IMG/VR virus record: IMGVR_UViG_3300033571_013083
Span: 1 to 45,956 of that record
Source: a virus
Direction: 5' to 3' (one strand)
Length of the DNA: 45,956 bases
Shown here one piece after another: positions 15,515-23,825 of this stretch (its first letter is position 1; the number at the start of each line of letters is the position of its first letter). Below the pieces are notes generated by a model. That model was not told the origin of the DNA. It did no database searches and worked only from the letters and a program-made list of their open reading frames with translations. The position numbers were made by a program, and so were the translations under genes.

Positions 15515-17508
15515 AGCTTATCTCGCTTGACATCGAGACGTATGGTGCGTGCACCCACAACTCCAAGGGCCAGGTCCTCCCCTCCCAATCCGCCTTCCAT
15601 CCACAACGCGCACTCATCACCGACGGCGTCTCACGTGACAACATGGTGCTCACGTGCACCATCACCACGGAAGTCCACTCCTGCCCATGCACCAAGAACT
15701 ACAAGGCCATCACGCTAGACCAGGCGAAGCCCTGTTGTACCTTCACCATGCACATGGACCAGGAGAAGGACCGGGTACTTCTTCACCGTTGGCTCACGTG
15801 GGCTGACGCCATCCTCGGCATGAACCTGCCCTTTGACCTGCAGTTCCTGCGAGCCTGTGACCACAGGTTCCAGTTCGCCCTGCCCCCGTACGGCAAGACC
15901 CTGTTCGACCTGTCCATCCTCAACTACCTCCACTCGGAACTGCGCCCAGAACGATCGCTCAAATCCCTTGGACCAGTCCTCGGTACTCATGCCTACAAGC
16001 GTACCATCAAGGACGGCAAGTTCAGGTCCCCCCACGATCCTGAGTTCCTGGACTACGCAGCCCAGGACACGCACAACACCCTGCTCGCCTCCTCCGAACT
16101 CGCCCGTCGCATCCTGCTCGACTGGCCTGGTACGGACAAGCTGTCTGACTACTGCATTCGCCACTACTCGGACTGCCTGTGGACCATCATCACCATGTCC
16201 GAAGCCGGCATCCCCATGTCCCGAAAGGACTTGGAGAACCTGCAGTCCACTCTCCTGACCCAGGCATCCGACGCCATGGCCAAGGCTGAATCCCATGGCG
16301 TTCAGCTTGAGGGCACCGGTTCTGCCAAGAGCAAGACCGAGTTCCTCAATGTGACAAATGGTCTGCTCTCATCCCGAGGAGTCGACATCTTGTCACACCC
16401 CTTGGCTCAGTTCACGGAGAAGACACGCGCCTTCTCATTCTCCGACGCCAATCGGAACCTGATTCGTGGGTTCCTCCGGGACACCGATACCAGGGAGATC
16501 GCAATCCTCGAAGCTGCAGCCGCTCATCAGCAGGCACAGAAGATGCTCTCCACCTACATCTGGCCCCTGCTCCACGGCAAGCGCAACAAGCCCGAGGACA
16601 AGTCGTCCACCATTCTCCCACTCCCACATGCCGGCGAGGCTGACGGGCTCGCCTTCCCAGTCTGGTACCCAGTACCCTCCGCCTCCAAGGACGCTTCCGG
16701 TTCTGAGGGCGGCACCATCCAGGGCCGCATTACCTGCAAGAACCCCAGCGCCCAGACCTTTCCCCCCACGATCAAGGCAACGATCAAGTCCCGGTTCCAT
16801 GGCGGTACCATCCTGTCTCTCGACCTGTCCCAGATCGAGTTGCGAGTTGCTGCTCTGTGCTCCGGCGACAAGTCCCTGCTTGCCGCCTTCAACGATGGCC
16901 TGGATCTCCACACTGACCGGGCCGTCCAGCTCTTCGGCCAGTCCTGCCTCTCGTCTCCAACATTCAAGAAGCTTGAGCGCCAGGTCGGCAAGACCATGAA
17001 CTTCGCCGACCTCTTCCTCGCTTCCCCATTCCGGATGCGCATGTCCGTCCACGAGATGACCGGCCAGCTCATGCCCCTGTCCTTCTTCGAAGAGGTAGCC
17101 GAGACCCGGCCCGACGCCCGCCCCGGCCTCCATACCTGGCAGCAGTCCCTCATCCGCACCGCTGACGCCCAAGGCTCCCTGACCCTGCCCTTCACCGGCC
17201 AGTCCCGCACCTTCGTGGGGGGAAGCTCCGAGCACCTCAACGAGATCGTCAACTTCCCCATCCAGACCCAGGCCGGCAACACCCTCCTCGCCATCCAGCG
17301 GGCCATTGCTCCCCTGTTGTCCCCCCACGTCAAGATGTTCCTCCAGATCTATGACGCGGTCTACCTCGACGTGCATCCCTCCGTGGACCTGGATTCCCTA
17401 AAGCAGAAGTTAAAGTTCCACATTGAGGAAGTCCGTGACACCGGCTACTGGGCCATGCTCCAGTCCCACTACGGCCATACCGTTCCCCTGGAGTACGACT
17501 TTAGCTAG
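15511..17508 (+). CDS. polA: DNA polymerase A family with 3'-5' exonuclease domain (665 aa)
   Basis: The replicative polymerase. Exonuclease motifs: LDIET (D7, E9), NLPFD (D109) and YAAQD (Y182, D186), so proofreading should be intact. Polymerase motif A is LDLSQIELR (D438, E443). Motif B is R490..K494...F498...F502: position 498 equals E. coli F762, while the usual Tyr766 is Phe and both glycines are replaced. Motif C is QIYDAVYLD (D615), where the usual HDE is YDA. There is no 5'-3' exonuclease domain, as is normal for phage PolA. Four copies of the TCCCCCCACG motif lie inside the gene. No thioredoxin-binding loop is evident. Confidence 0.95.
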   Translation: MKLISLDIETYGACTHNSKGQVLPSQSAFHPQRALITDGVSRDNMVLTCTITTEVHSCPCTKNYKAITLDQAKPCCTFTMHMDQEKDRVLLHRWLTWADAILGMNLPFDLQFLRACDHRFQFALPPYGKTLFDLSILNYLHSELRPERSLKSLGPVLGTHAYKRTIKDGKFRSPHDPEFLDYAAQDTHNTLLASSELARRILLDWPGTDKLSDYCIRHYSDCLWTIITMSEAGIPMSRKDLENLQSTLLTQASDAMAKAESHGVQLEGTGSAKSKTEFLNVTNGLLSSRGVDILSHPLAQFTEKTRAFSFSDANRNLIRGFLRDTDTREIAILEAAAAHQQAQKMLSTYIWPLLHGKRNKPEDKSSTILPLPHAGEADGLAFPVWYPVPSASKDASGSEGGTIQGRITCKNPSAQTFPPTIKATIKSRFHGGTILSLDLSQIELRVAALCSGDKSLLAAFNDGLDLHTDRAVQLFGQSCLSSPTFKKLERQVGKTMNFADLFLASPFRMRMSVHEMTGQLMPLSFFEEVAETRPDARPGLHTWQQSLIRTADAQGSLTLPFTGQSRTFVGGSSEHLNEIVNFPIQTQAGNTLLAIQRAIAPLLSPHVKMFLQIYDAVYLDVHPSVDLDSLKQKLKFHIEEVRDTGYWAMLQSHYGHTVPLEYDFS

Positions 17509-17517
17509 ACTGGTGGG

Positions 17518-18096
17518 GTGCAGAACGAACTCACAATCGTCGTGGACTCCAGGGAGAAGAAGCCGCTGCCCTTTCCTGAGCATCTTCCGTCGCTCAGGTC
17601 GGATTTGCCTGCTCTCTCCCGGAGTTCACGCACGTACCACCTCAAGATCGAGAAGGCCACCCTCAAGACTGGGGACTACCTACTCAAGGGCCACGAAGCC
17701 GGTTGCCTGATTGAACGCAAGGGATCCCTCGCCGAGGTAGCAGGCAACTGCCTGACACCAGATGGCAGACGGAAGTTCGTGGCTGCCATGGATCGGCTCA
17801 AGGACTCCTGTCTGTATCCCTACCTGCTGCTTGAGGGGAACATCCTCGAGACCATGAATCCTACGAAGGACCTGCCGGATCCGTGGAACGCAGTGGATTC
17901 CCTGCACCGCATCCTGCTTGAAAGAAATATTGGTCTGATTCTCTTACCGAACACGAGCATGAGTGCACGCCGAGCCGTAGCTGAGTGGGCTGCTCGCCTC
18001 TTGGTCAACGCCGCGCTGTGCCCTATACTCCCAGCTAACACCCCTCCCGAGGAACCAACCGATGGACCAACTTGTCACGCTGACGACTCCCCGTAA
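17518..18096 (+). CDS. ERCC4/XPF-type nuclease (192 aa)
   Basis: A structure-specific endonuclease candidate. It has DSRE (D10, R12, E13), GDY (G52, D53) and ERK (E66, R67, K68), the complete ERCC4 active-site pattern GDx(n)ERKxxxD. The start is a GTG at 17518, 10 nt after the polymerase stop, with a poor ribosome site. Phages use such enzymes on branched recombination or replication intermediates. Its last 35 nt overlap the next gene. Confidence 0.85.
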   Translation: MQNELTIVVDSREKKPLPFPEHLPSLRSDLPALSRSSRTYHLKIEKATLKTGDYLLKGHEAGCLIERKGSLAEVAGNCLTPDGRRKFVAAMDRLKDSCLYPYLLLEGNILETMNPTKDLPDPWNAVDSLHRILLERNIGLILLPNTSMSARRAVAEWAARLLVNAALCPILPANTPPEEPTDGPTCHADDSP

Positions 18097-18571
18097 GACC
18101 ATGCACCTGGCTGTTGTTGATGGTAATGCAGCCGCTGCCTCAGCTGCACCGGCTGATCCAGTGCCAACTGCCACTAAGCCTGTGACGGATACGGCCAACA
18201 ATCGGATTGTGATTCCTGGGGTGACGAACTATCTCAAGTTCATTGCGCTTGCAACTCAGAATACAAGTAGCAATCTGGTCTTTAGGATTTGGGGTTGGAG
18301 CTACGTTCCAGACATTGGTAGATGGTGTCCTACTCCCATTGGCAAGACTTCAAATGTGACTACTGCTAACACCACCTACATCACCAATAACGCTGTGAAT
18401 CTTGGTTGGGGTCGCAATGCTGGGGCTACCACTGGAGACCTCAAAGCAGTTCAGACGACTGCAAATGAAATGACTTCATTCATTGCAGATCCAGCAGGTG
18501 CAGAATTGATTGAGTTCACGTGCAGTGGATCCGCTACACCAGTGTGGAACATTCTTTGGGGTGAGGTGTAA
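18062..18571 (+). CDS. Probable virion/adhesin-associated beta-rich protein (169 aa)
   Basis: The start at 18062 has GAGGAA eight nt upstream and lies inside the ERCC4 gene. It is rich in Thr, Ala, Asn and small residues (NTTYITNNAVNLGWGRNAGATTGDLK), as in beta-sandwich surface proteins. It is coupled by TAATG to the glycine-rich adhesin. Its base composition is more A/T-rich than the genes on either side. A capsid-decorating or tail-tip accessory role is inferred. Confidence 0.6.
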   Translation: MDQLVTLTTPRKTMHLAVVDGNAAAASAAPADPVPTATKPVTDTANNRIVIPGVTNYLKFIALATQNTSSNLVFRIWGWSYVPDIGRWCPTPIGKTSNVTTANTTYITNNAVNLGWGRNAGATTGDLKAVQTTANEMTSFIADPAGAELIEFTCSGSATPVWNILWGEV

Positions 18572-19605
18572 TGCGTGATCGCCTTCGCCTGCTTCGACTA
18601 AACGGGGGATTTGGAGCACGTAAGGGTGCCTATGATGGCAACCGTCTTATTCCAGTCAATCAAACCATCGCCGGAGTATGGAGTGGAGTTACGGGTCCAC
18701 TTCTTGGGGCTGAGGTGTTGCTCGTTGGTGGGGGTGGAGCTGGAAGTGGAGGGTTAAACAGCTTTCCAGGTGGTGGCGGTGGCGCTGGAGAAGTTCGTAT
18801 CCATTCCGTTATGTTCAGCCTTGCGGATGATGCGTTTGACGTAGTTGAAGATTGGGCCTACGAAGTTGGTATTGGGAATGGGGGCACAGCTTCTACAGCT
18901 TTGGGCAATAACGGTGCAAACACTTACATTACCGATCTACCCGGCAATTTTACTTTTAACTACAGCGCTGCAGGTGGTGGCCGTGGCGGCCGAGGTGGAG
19001 CTGGAACTACCGCCCAACAGAATGGTGGATCTGGTGCTTCTGGTGGCGGCGGTGGTGGTGCTGCGACTAGCCGAACAGGTGGTGCTGCTAACTCCGTTGA
19101 TGGTGTAAGTTACGGTAGTGCCGGTGGAAACAACCGCGCGGACACTGCAGGTAATTCTGCAGCTGGTGGTGGTGGTGGACGTACGGCTGCAGGTGAGGCT
19201 GGAGCTACTACAAAGAGTGGTAATGGTGGAGCTGGCGACCTAACAACCTACTGGGGGTTTCAAGTGGGTGGAGGTGGCGGTGGTGGCTCATTTGCCGCAG
19301 CTACGCAGCAAGCTACCGGCGGCGTGGGTGGCGGTGGAAATGGTGGTGATACCGGCAATGGGTTTGCAGGTACCCCCAACACTGGTGGCGGTGGTGGTGG
19401 TGGATTTGCCACCTCTTCCAGCACAACCAGCACTCTTGGTGGAGCTGGTGGAAAAGGACTTCTCGTGATTCGCTATCTTGGTGTTGATGAGTACGGCATC
19501 AAGGGAACGGGTGGTGATGATATCTATCCTGGGGGTGATGGTTACATCTATCACGTGTTTACAGGATCAGGTACTTTTAGCTTGACAAGTTTCGGTGGTG
19601 GATAA
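18571..19605 (+). CDS. Glycine-rich receptor-binding/tail-tip protein (344 aa)
   Basis: Residues 30-70 (VWSGVTGPLLGAEVLLVGGGGAGSGG) open a glycine-rich domain that continues to about residue 305 with at least eight runs of GGGG. The pattern is that of Gly-rich phage adhesins, where glycine helices form a sandwich carrying variable receptor-binding loops. The C-terminal IRYLGVDEYG..GGDGYIYHVFTGSGTFSL is a typical closing segment for such domains. It is a virion-type gene inside the replication block and on the opposite strand from all other virion genes. Confidence 0.7.
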   Translation: MRDRLRLLRLNGGFGARKGAYDGNRLIPVNQTIAGVWSGVTGPLLGAEVLLVGGGGAGSGGLNSFPGGGGGAGEVRIHSVMFSLADDAFDVVEDWAYEVGIGNGGTASTALGNNGANTYITDLPGNFTFNYSAAGGGRGGRGGAGTTAQQNGGSGASGGGGGGAATSRTGGAANSVDGVSYGSAGGNNRADTAGNSAAGGGGGRTAAGEAGATTKSGNGGAGDLTTYWGFQVGGGGGGGSFAAATQQATGGVGGGGNGGDTGNGFAGTPNTGGGGGGGFATSSSTTSTLGGAGGKGLLVIRYLGVDEYGIKGTGGDDIYPGGDGYIYHVFTGSGTFSLTSFGGG

Positions 19606-19622
19606 CCCATAAGGAGAACAAC

Positions 19623-20885
19623 ATGCCGCCTGAGTTCCGGTCGACCCCCACGGGGTCGCGCGATCTGCTCGCCCAGCACGGTCTGGTTGAGCGGATCCCC
19701 CCTGTCCGATCGTCTGATTTCCGTGCGATCGGTTCGCCCTTTCACTACTACCTGACCCGCAAGCTCGGCCTTGTCCCGGCGCTGCGGTACAGCACGGCCC
19801 TCTCGCAGGGCACGTGGTTCCACCTCGCTCTTGAGATCCTTCTAACACCAGGACTCACGGGTGATGAAAGCCACGTTCGGTACCGTGCCAAGCTGGAGGC
19901 TCGCATGGATGAGATCCGCGAGATCTGCAAGCTGCTGGCAATCGGGGATCAACGCACCCGTGAGATCCTGGCAACCGAAGAGCAGGACGCCGACTGTGCA
20001 TGGGTTTGGGCCATGACCGCCAAGGACCTGCCCATTCCCGGATCCCTTGCCAACAACCGCTCACTGCACGAGTTCCTGTCTGATCCCAACTTCGTGCCCA
20101 TCTGCCGTGAGTGCAAGCTGCAAACGGAGATCCAGCTGGATGACAAGCGCACCCTGCCAGTACCCTGCGTGATGCAGCCTGACATGCTGCTGTACCACCG
20201 GACCCAGAACTCCCTGTGGATTGTGGACTACAAGACCACCTCCATCAGTCCTCGCATTCGTGCTGCCTCCTGCCCCATCGAGCCGCAGACCCAGCACTAC
20301 ATGTCCGTCCTCCACAACATGCTGTGCCGAGGCACCTTGCAATCGCAGTATGATCTGCCCTCTAATGTGACAGTAGGCGGGATGCTGCATGCCATTGTCC
20401 GCAAGCCCACCATCTCCTTTGGCCAGGCTGATCGGGACTACTTCCTCGACACCACGCCCCTCAAGAGTGGACCCCGGAAGGGTGAGCCCCGCAACGAGAA
20501 GGTCTATACCGGCGAACCCAGGCTTGAGAACTACCTCGAGCGCTGCCGCCAGTGGTACCGCGGCGAGAAGGACTATGCCCACTTTGCTGGTGATCGCATG
20601 GCCGAACCAGTGGTCGACCTTTCCTTCACGAGTGGCACTGCCCTGCAGGATGCCCAGTGGGTTGGTCAGTATGAGGCCCGGCTAGCAATCGTGAACAAGT
20701 GGCGGATTGCCACGCTGGAACCACATGAATATCCGTGGCCCACGGAAGTCCACGGATCTGGTACACTGGACACATACGCGCCGTTTGTGCTGCGTCCAGT
20801 TTCGGAGTGGCCCGACATTGTCCTGCAAGAGGGGTTTGTCGTGGTCGATCGTGACACCATTCAGGAGCCCACCAATGCCCAATGA
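19623..20885 (+). CDS. PD-(D/E)XK (Cas4/RecB-like) nuclease (420 aa)
   Basis: The start has AAGGAG seven nt upstream. The nuclease core is D187 in PDMLL, then VDYKT (D202, K204), followed by QTQHYMSVLHNM, which is motif IV (QxxxY) of the RecB/Cas4 group. An upstream SDFRAIGSPFHYYLTRKLG segment also fits these proteins. A likely role is 5'-3' resection feeding the Sak4-like recombinase two genes downstream. The Cys pairs that would hold an Fe-S cluster are not obvious. It overlaps the next gene by 11 nt. Confidence 0.85.
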   Translation: MPPEFRSTPTGSRDLLAQHGLVERIPPVRSSDFRAIGSPFHYYLTRKLGLVPALRYSTALSQGTWFHLALEILLTPGLTGDESHVRYRAKLEARMDEIREICKLLAIGDQRTREILATEEQDADCAWVWAMTAKDLPIPGSLANNRSLHEFLSDPNFVPICRECKLQTEIQLDDKRTLPVPCVMQPDMLLYHRTQNSLWIVDYKTTSISPRIRAASCPIEPQTQHYMSVLHNMLCRGTLQSQYDLPSNVTVGGMLHAIVRKPTISFGQADRDYFLDTTPLKSGPRKGEPRNEKVYTGEPRLENYLERCRQWYRGEKDYAHFAGDRMAEPVVDLSFTSGTALQDAQWVGQYEARLAIVNKWRIATLEPHEYPWPTEVHGSGTLDTYAPFVLRPVSEWPDIVLQEGFVVVDRDTIQEPTNAQ

Positions 20886-21288
20886 TCCGTATCCCGAGGG
20901 TCGAACTCAGAAGAGCGAGTTCGGCACCCTCCTGCCCGACATCTTGTTCACCATCATCAAACCCATGCTGGCAAAGCTTGTCAGTGGGGGGACCATCACT
21001 AACAAGTCATCGCTTCACAGTGCGTTCCGCAAGGAAACGGGGAGCACTGTGTCGTTCTCCACGTTCAACGCATGGTTGGAGATCCTCGAGATCTCGTTCC
21101 GCAAGACAGTTCAGATTGATGGTCTTGCCCCTGCCCCCACCCCGGGCGGGGCCGCCGGCCCCCGCCCGGATGCGGGGGACGAGGAAGAAGTACGATTTGA
21201 CAACGAGACGCCGTTCGAGTTCACTAGGCCGCGTGGCTTTGGTGACGCCTTCGGTGAGATTGCACGCAACTCAGGAGGAATCCAGTGA
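20875..21288 (+). CDS. Unknown protein with Pro/Gly/acidic linker (137 aa)
   Basis: The start at 20875 has CAGGAG eight nt upstream. Residues 20-80 look like a helical DNA-binding-type domain (SLHSAFRKETGSTVSFSTFNAWLEILEISF, plausible HTH). Residues 85-110 are a low-complexity PAPTPGGAAGPRPDAGDEEE linker encoded by extremely GC-rich DNA. It sits between the nuclease and recombinase genes, so a recombination accessory role is possible. Confidence 0.6.
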   Translation: MPNDPYPEGRTQKSEFGTLLPDILFTIIKPMLAKLVSGGTITNKSSLHSAFRKETGSTVSFSTFNAWLEILEISFRKTVQIDGLAPAPTPGGAAGPRPDAGDEEEVRFDNETPFEFTRPRGFGDAFGEIARNSGGIQ

Positions 21289-22190
21289 GCATTCATCAGA
21301 CAACTGCATCGGCCGTTCCGCCGGTGCGCGCATACAAGAACCTCGGCTTCCAAGGAGGCCCCGGTCTTTACTCTCTTCGCAACCTGTTCGGCATGATTGT
21401 TGGTGAGCAGAACAGCGGCAAGTCCTATCTGTTCCAGTCCTGCCCCGACGCATTCATCATCAACCTTGACCTCTCGTCCACCGTGTCCCCCCACGCCAAG
21501 TGCGTTGTGTGGCCAGGCATCGGTGCTGATGGTCGACCGATTGATGTGGATGGCAAGCCCCTCATCATGACGTGGGATCACGTCGAAGCCAAGATCAAGC
21601 AGTTGTGCGACATGGCCAAGAACGGTGACGAGCGGCCCTCGATGGTGGTGATCGACACCATGATCCCAATGCTTCGTCTGCTGAAGCCGTGGGTCGCACG
21701 TCAGATGGGTAAGGAACTGTTCGAGCAGGCACACGGACCCGCTGCATGGGAGCGTCTGTACGACACAGTGATTGATGTAGCCCATAGACTTCGCTCGCAC
21801 GGCTACGGCGTCTGGCTGCTGGCCCACCTGTCTCGTGACTGGGTGGAGATCGGCGAAGGCTCCAAGGTCGAAGAGCACTATCTGTCCCTGCCTCCCGGTC
21901 TGCGGGAGCGACTGTCCAAGGTGGTCGAGATCATCGCCCCCATGCGCTCAGAGGTTCGAGAGACGACCATCGTGGAACCTACAGTCGTTACCGTGGCCGG
22001 GAAGCAGGTGACACAGAATCGCACTGTGTCCAAGCAGACGATCACTCGCACCATCGCGTTCCGTGATCCACGCTACCTGCGCTTGATCCGTACCCGCACC
22101 CTGAAGCCGATGCCCGACATCGACGTGACTGGTGCAGCAGAACCTTGGGTTCTGTTCGAGGAGGCGTACAAGACCGCCAACACTCCCTGA
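21285..22190 (+). CDS. Sak4-like RecA-fold recombinase ATPase (301 aa)
   Basis: It starts with a GTG that overlaps the previous stop (GTGA). Walker A is GEQNSGKS (K46) and Walker B is MVVIDT near residue 125. Size, the early P-loop and an AHLSRDW segment fit the Sak4 group of phage single-strand annealing/RecA-like proteins (also annotated AAA_24). These usually need a partner SSB, and the next gene is a good candidate. The C-terminal third, with EVRETTIVEPTVVTVAGKQV, appears beta-rich. Confidence 0.8.
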   Translation: MSIHQTTASAVPPVRAYKNLGFQGGPGLYSLRNLFGMIVGEQNSGKSYLFQSCPDAFIINLDLSSTVSPHAKCVVWPGIGADGRPIDVDGKPLIMTWDHVEAKIKQLCDMAKNGDERPSMVVIDTMIPMLRLLKPWVARQMGKELFEQAHGPAAWERLYDTVIDVAHRLRSHGYGVWLLAHLSRDWVEIGEGSKVEEHYLSLPPGLRERLSKVVEIIAPMRSEVRETTIVEPTVVTVAGKQVTQNRTVSKQTITRTIAFRDPRYLRLIRTRTLKPMPDIDVTGAAEPWVLFEEAYKTANTP

Positions 22191-22195
22191 CCCCC

Positions 22196-22241
22196 GGAAG
22201 GGTGGGGGTGGGCCCTCGACGGTGTCCCACCTCCGCCTTCC
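22196..22241 (+). terminator. Terminator hairpin after recombinase gene
   Basis: An outer stem GGAAGG (22196-22201) / CCTTCC (22236-22241) encloses an inner stem 22204-22212 / 22226-22234 (nine pairs, one G-U). AATTTA follows. It separates the recombinase and the SSB-like gene. Confidence 0.7.
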
Positions 22242-22298
22242 AATTTACTTCGTTCCGTGTCTCACTCCATTTTCAACTCCTTTTACGAAAGGCTCACT

Positions 22299-22826
22299 AT
22301 GAGCAACATCAAGTCGACCATGTTCGCCGCGTACAACAACAGCTTCGCCTCCGTCGAGGCCAACACCGAGGGCTCCGGCGCAGGCTGGCGTCCCGATGCT
22401 GGCGACCATGCCGTCCTCGTGACTGGCATGACCATCGAGGAAGGTGACTTCAAGCAGAAGGATGGGCAGGTCTTTCCGTCCATCGACATCACCTTTCAGT
22501 ATCAGATGGTCGAGGATCCTGGCAGCCCCGAGCCTCGCAGCTTTACTGGCGCCCGGTTCAACCTGCCGAGCGACCCGACTCAGCTGACGGATGAAGGTGC
22601 CAAGACCCGCAACCGCATCGAGCTGGAGCGCATCAAGGGTCACCTGACCACCCTGCTGGGCCGTCGTCCTGAGAATCTGCAGATGGCTATGCAGACCATT
22701 CAGGAGCGGATCAACAACGGCAACGTGATCCCGGTCAAGCTGCGCGCCCGTTACGACGAGTCCAAGGTCAAGCCCGGCACCAAGTACTTCAAGGAGTTCC
22801 TGGTGTCGCCGCTCAGCCTCGCCTGA
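22299..22826 (+). CDS. Probable ssDNA-binding protein, recombinase partner (175 aa)
   Basis: The start at 22299 has GAAAGG seven nt upstream. The N-terminal 120 residues are beta-rich, with DHAVLVTGMTIEEGDFKQKDGQVFPSIDITFQYQM and ARFNLPSD, similar in layout to phage SSB/DUF669-like proteins found next to Sak4. A helical ELERIKGHLTTLLGRRPENLQ segment and KLRARYDESKVKPGTKYFKEF follow. It lacks the usual acidic SSB tail. The role is inferred from the neighbour and fold pattern; there is no diagnostic motif. Confidence 0.55.
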   Translation: MSNIKSTMFAAYNNSFASVEANTEGSGAGWRPDAGDHAVLVTGMTIEEGDFKQKDGQVFPSIDITFQYQMVEDPGSPEPRSFTGARFNLPSDPTQLTDEGAKTRNRIELERIKGHLTTLLGRRPENLQMAMQTIQERINNGNVIPVKLRARYDESKVKPGTKYFKEFLVSPLSLA

Positions 22827-22836
22827 TCTCGAAGCC

Positions 22837-23448
22837 ATGACTTGCCCCGTGGGAAGCAGTCACTACCATGGCGACCAATCGTCCCCCCACGATCGCCCCC
22901 TGGATTACCTGCCCGGTGTCCAGGGGGCTTCTGCTAGGTGGGTCCATGCTGGAAACGGCATGGCCCACATTCAACTGGTAAGGCCCGACGCAAGAATCCC
23001 CAGAGCTGTTAGATTCTGGACCACCATGCGGACGGCCAAGTCCTGCCCCCTACCCCCCGGCCCTGTGTCCCCCCGTCGGGGGCTACGCCGGTCCCGCTGC
23101 TCCCTCGACCTATGGGAAACCACCCACTCGCTGGGGGGACGCTCCCAATGGCTTGTGGCGGGCTGGGATGCCCTCCACGGTGCCCCCTCCTCCAAGGTGG
23201 TGGAGGGGTGGCTAGACGTCTCGGAGCCCTCCAAGGGCACGCTGGTGCGTCTGGCGGGGGATCTGGACTTCACAGCCTTTCTGGAAGGGGGCTTCTGGCG
23301 AGTTGCGACCTTCCAGATACCAGCTCGAATCCGGGACGCTATGGATGGCGTCTTGGGTTCGGCTCTCAAACTTTCTCCCCGGGCTGTTCAGTGGTCGGCT
23401 AGGGCCACCCCTGACGGCCACAAATTCCAATTCTGGTACAAAATATGA
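22837..23448 (+). CDS. Unknown protein (203 aa)
   Basis: Ten nt after the SSB-like gene. The start is uncertain: 22837 has a weak ribosome site, and an in-frame ATG at 22960 (MAHIQLVRP) is an alternative. Residues 100-203 look globular, with WLVAGWDALHGAPSSKVVEGWLDVSEPSKGTLVRLAGDLDFTAFLEGGFWRV. No family is recognised. Its stop overlaps the next start (ATGA), which supports it being real. Confidence 0.55.
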   Translation: MTCPVGSSHYHGDQSSPHDRPLDYLPGVQGASARWVHAGNGMAHIQLVRPDARIPRAVRFWTTMRTAKSCPLPPGPVSPRRGLRRSRCSLDLWETTHSLGGRSQWLVAGWDALHGAPSSKVVEGWLDVSEPSKGTLVRLAGDLDFTAFLEGGFWRVATFQIPARIRDAMDGVLGSALKLSPRAVQWSARATPDGHKFQFWYKI

Positions 23449-23825
23449 GCTACCGACACCGAGTGAACGGAGGGCCCCGGTCACCGGCTCGCCCCTCCCA
23501 GAAGAAGGGCGAACTTCAGGCTCACGCCGACATGCTCGAGCGCATGGTCAACCGGTTCGCCGAACGCATTCGGGTACTGGAGGCGGTGCATTCTCTGCGG
23601 GTGGAGGAAGCGGGCCTAGTACTGGGCACCCTGAACCTGCTGTACCGCCGGTGGCGTGAGGAGCAGCCGGATGAGCCCGACCGTGGATCCTCATTCATGG
23701 TGTGGGTGGAGCGGTTGCGTGCAGAGGACGTGGTTGAGTACGCCATGGGCAAGTGGGACAACCGAGACTTACTCGGGGTTCTGGCCAGCCAAGGCTCCGA
23801 TATCGACATTGAATCGTCGGACTGA
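23445..23825 (+). CDS. Helical protein at the end of the plus block (126 aa)
   Basis: The start overlaps the preceding stop. The N-terminus is basic, residues 25-70 are a long predicted helix (ELQAHADMLERMVNRFAERIRVLEAVHSLRVEE), and the end is acidic. No family is recognised. Its last 57 nt are antisense to the coding end of the 1366-aa minus-strand gene. Confidence 0.6.
   Translation: MSYRHRVNGGPRSPARPSQKKGELQAHADMLERMVNRFAERIRVLEAVHSLRVEEAGLVLGTLNLLYRRWREEQPDEPDRGSSFMVWVERLRAEDVVEYAMGKWDNRDLLGVLASQGSDIDIESSD

Noticed and set aside
16435-17376. 313-aa minus-strand open frame
   Set aside because: It is the mirror of the polymerase motif A-C region. Its Gly/Glu/Val-rich text comes from the C-ending codons of polA.
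19623-20885. PD-(D/E)XK nuclease as a CRISPR Cas4
   Set aside because: No CRISPR array or other cas genes and no clear Fe-S cysteines; the Sak4-like neighbour indicates phage recombination.
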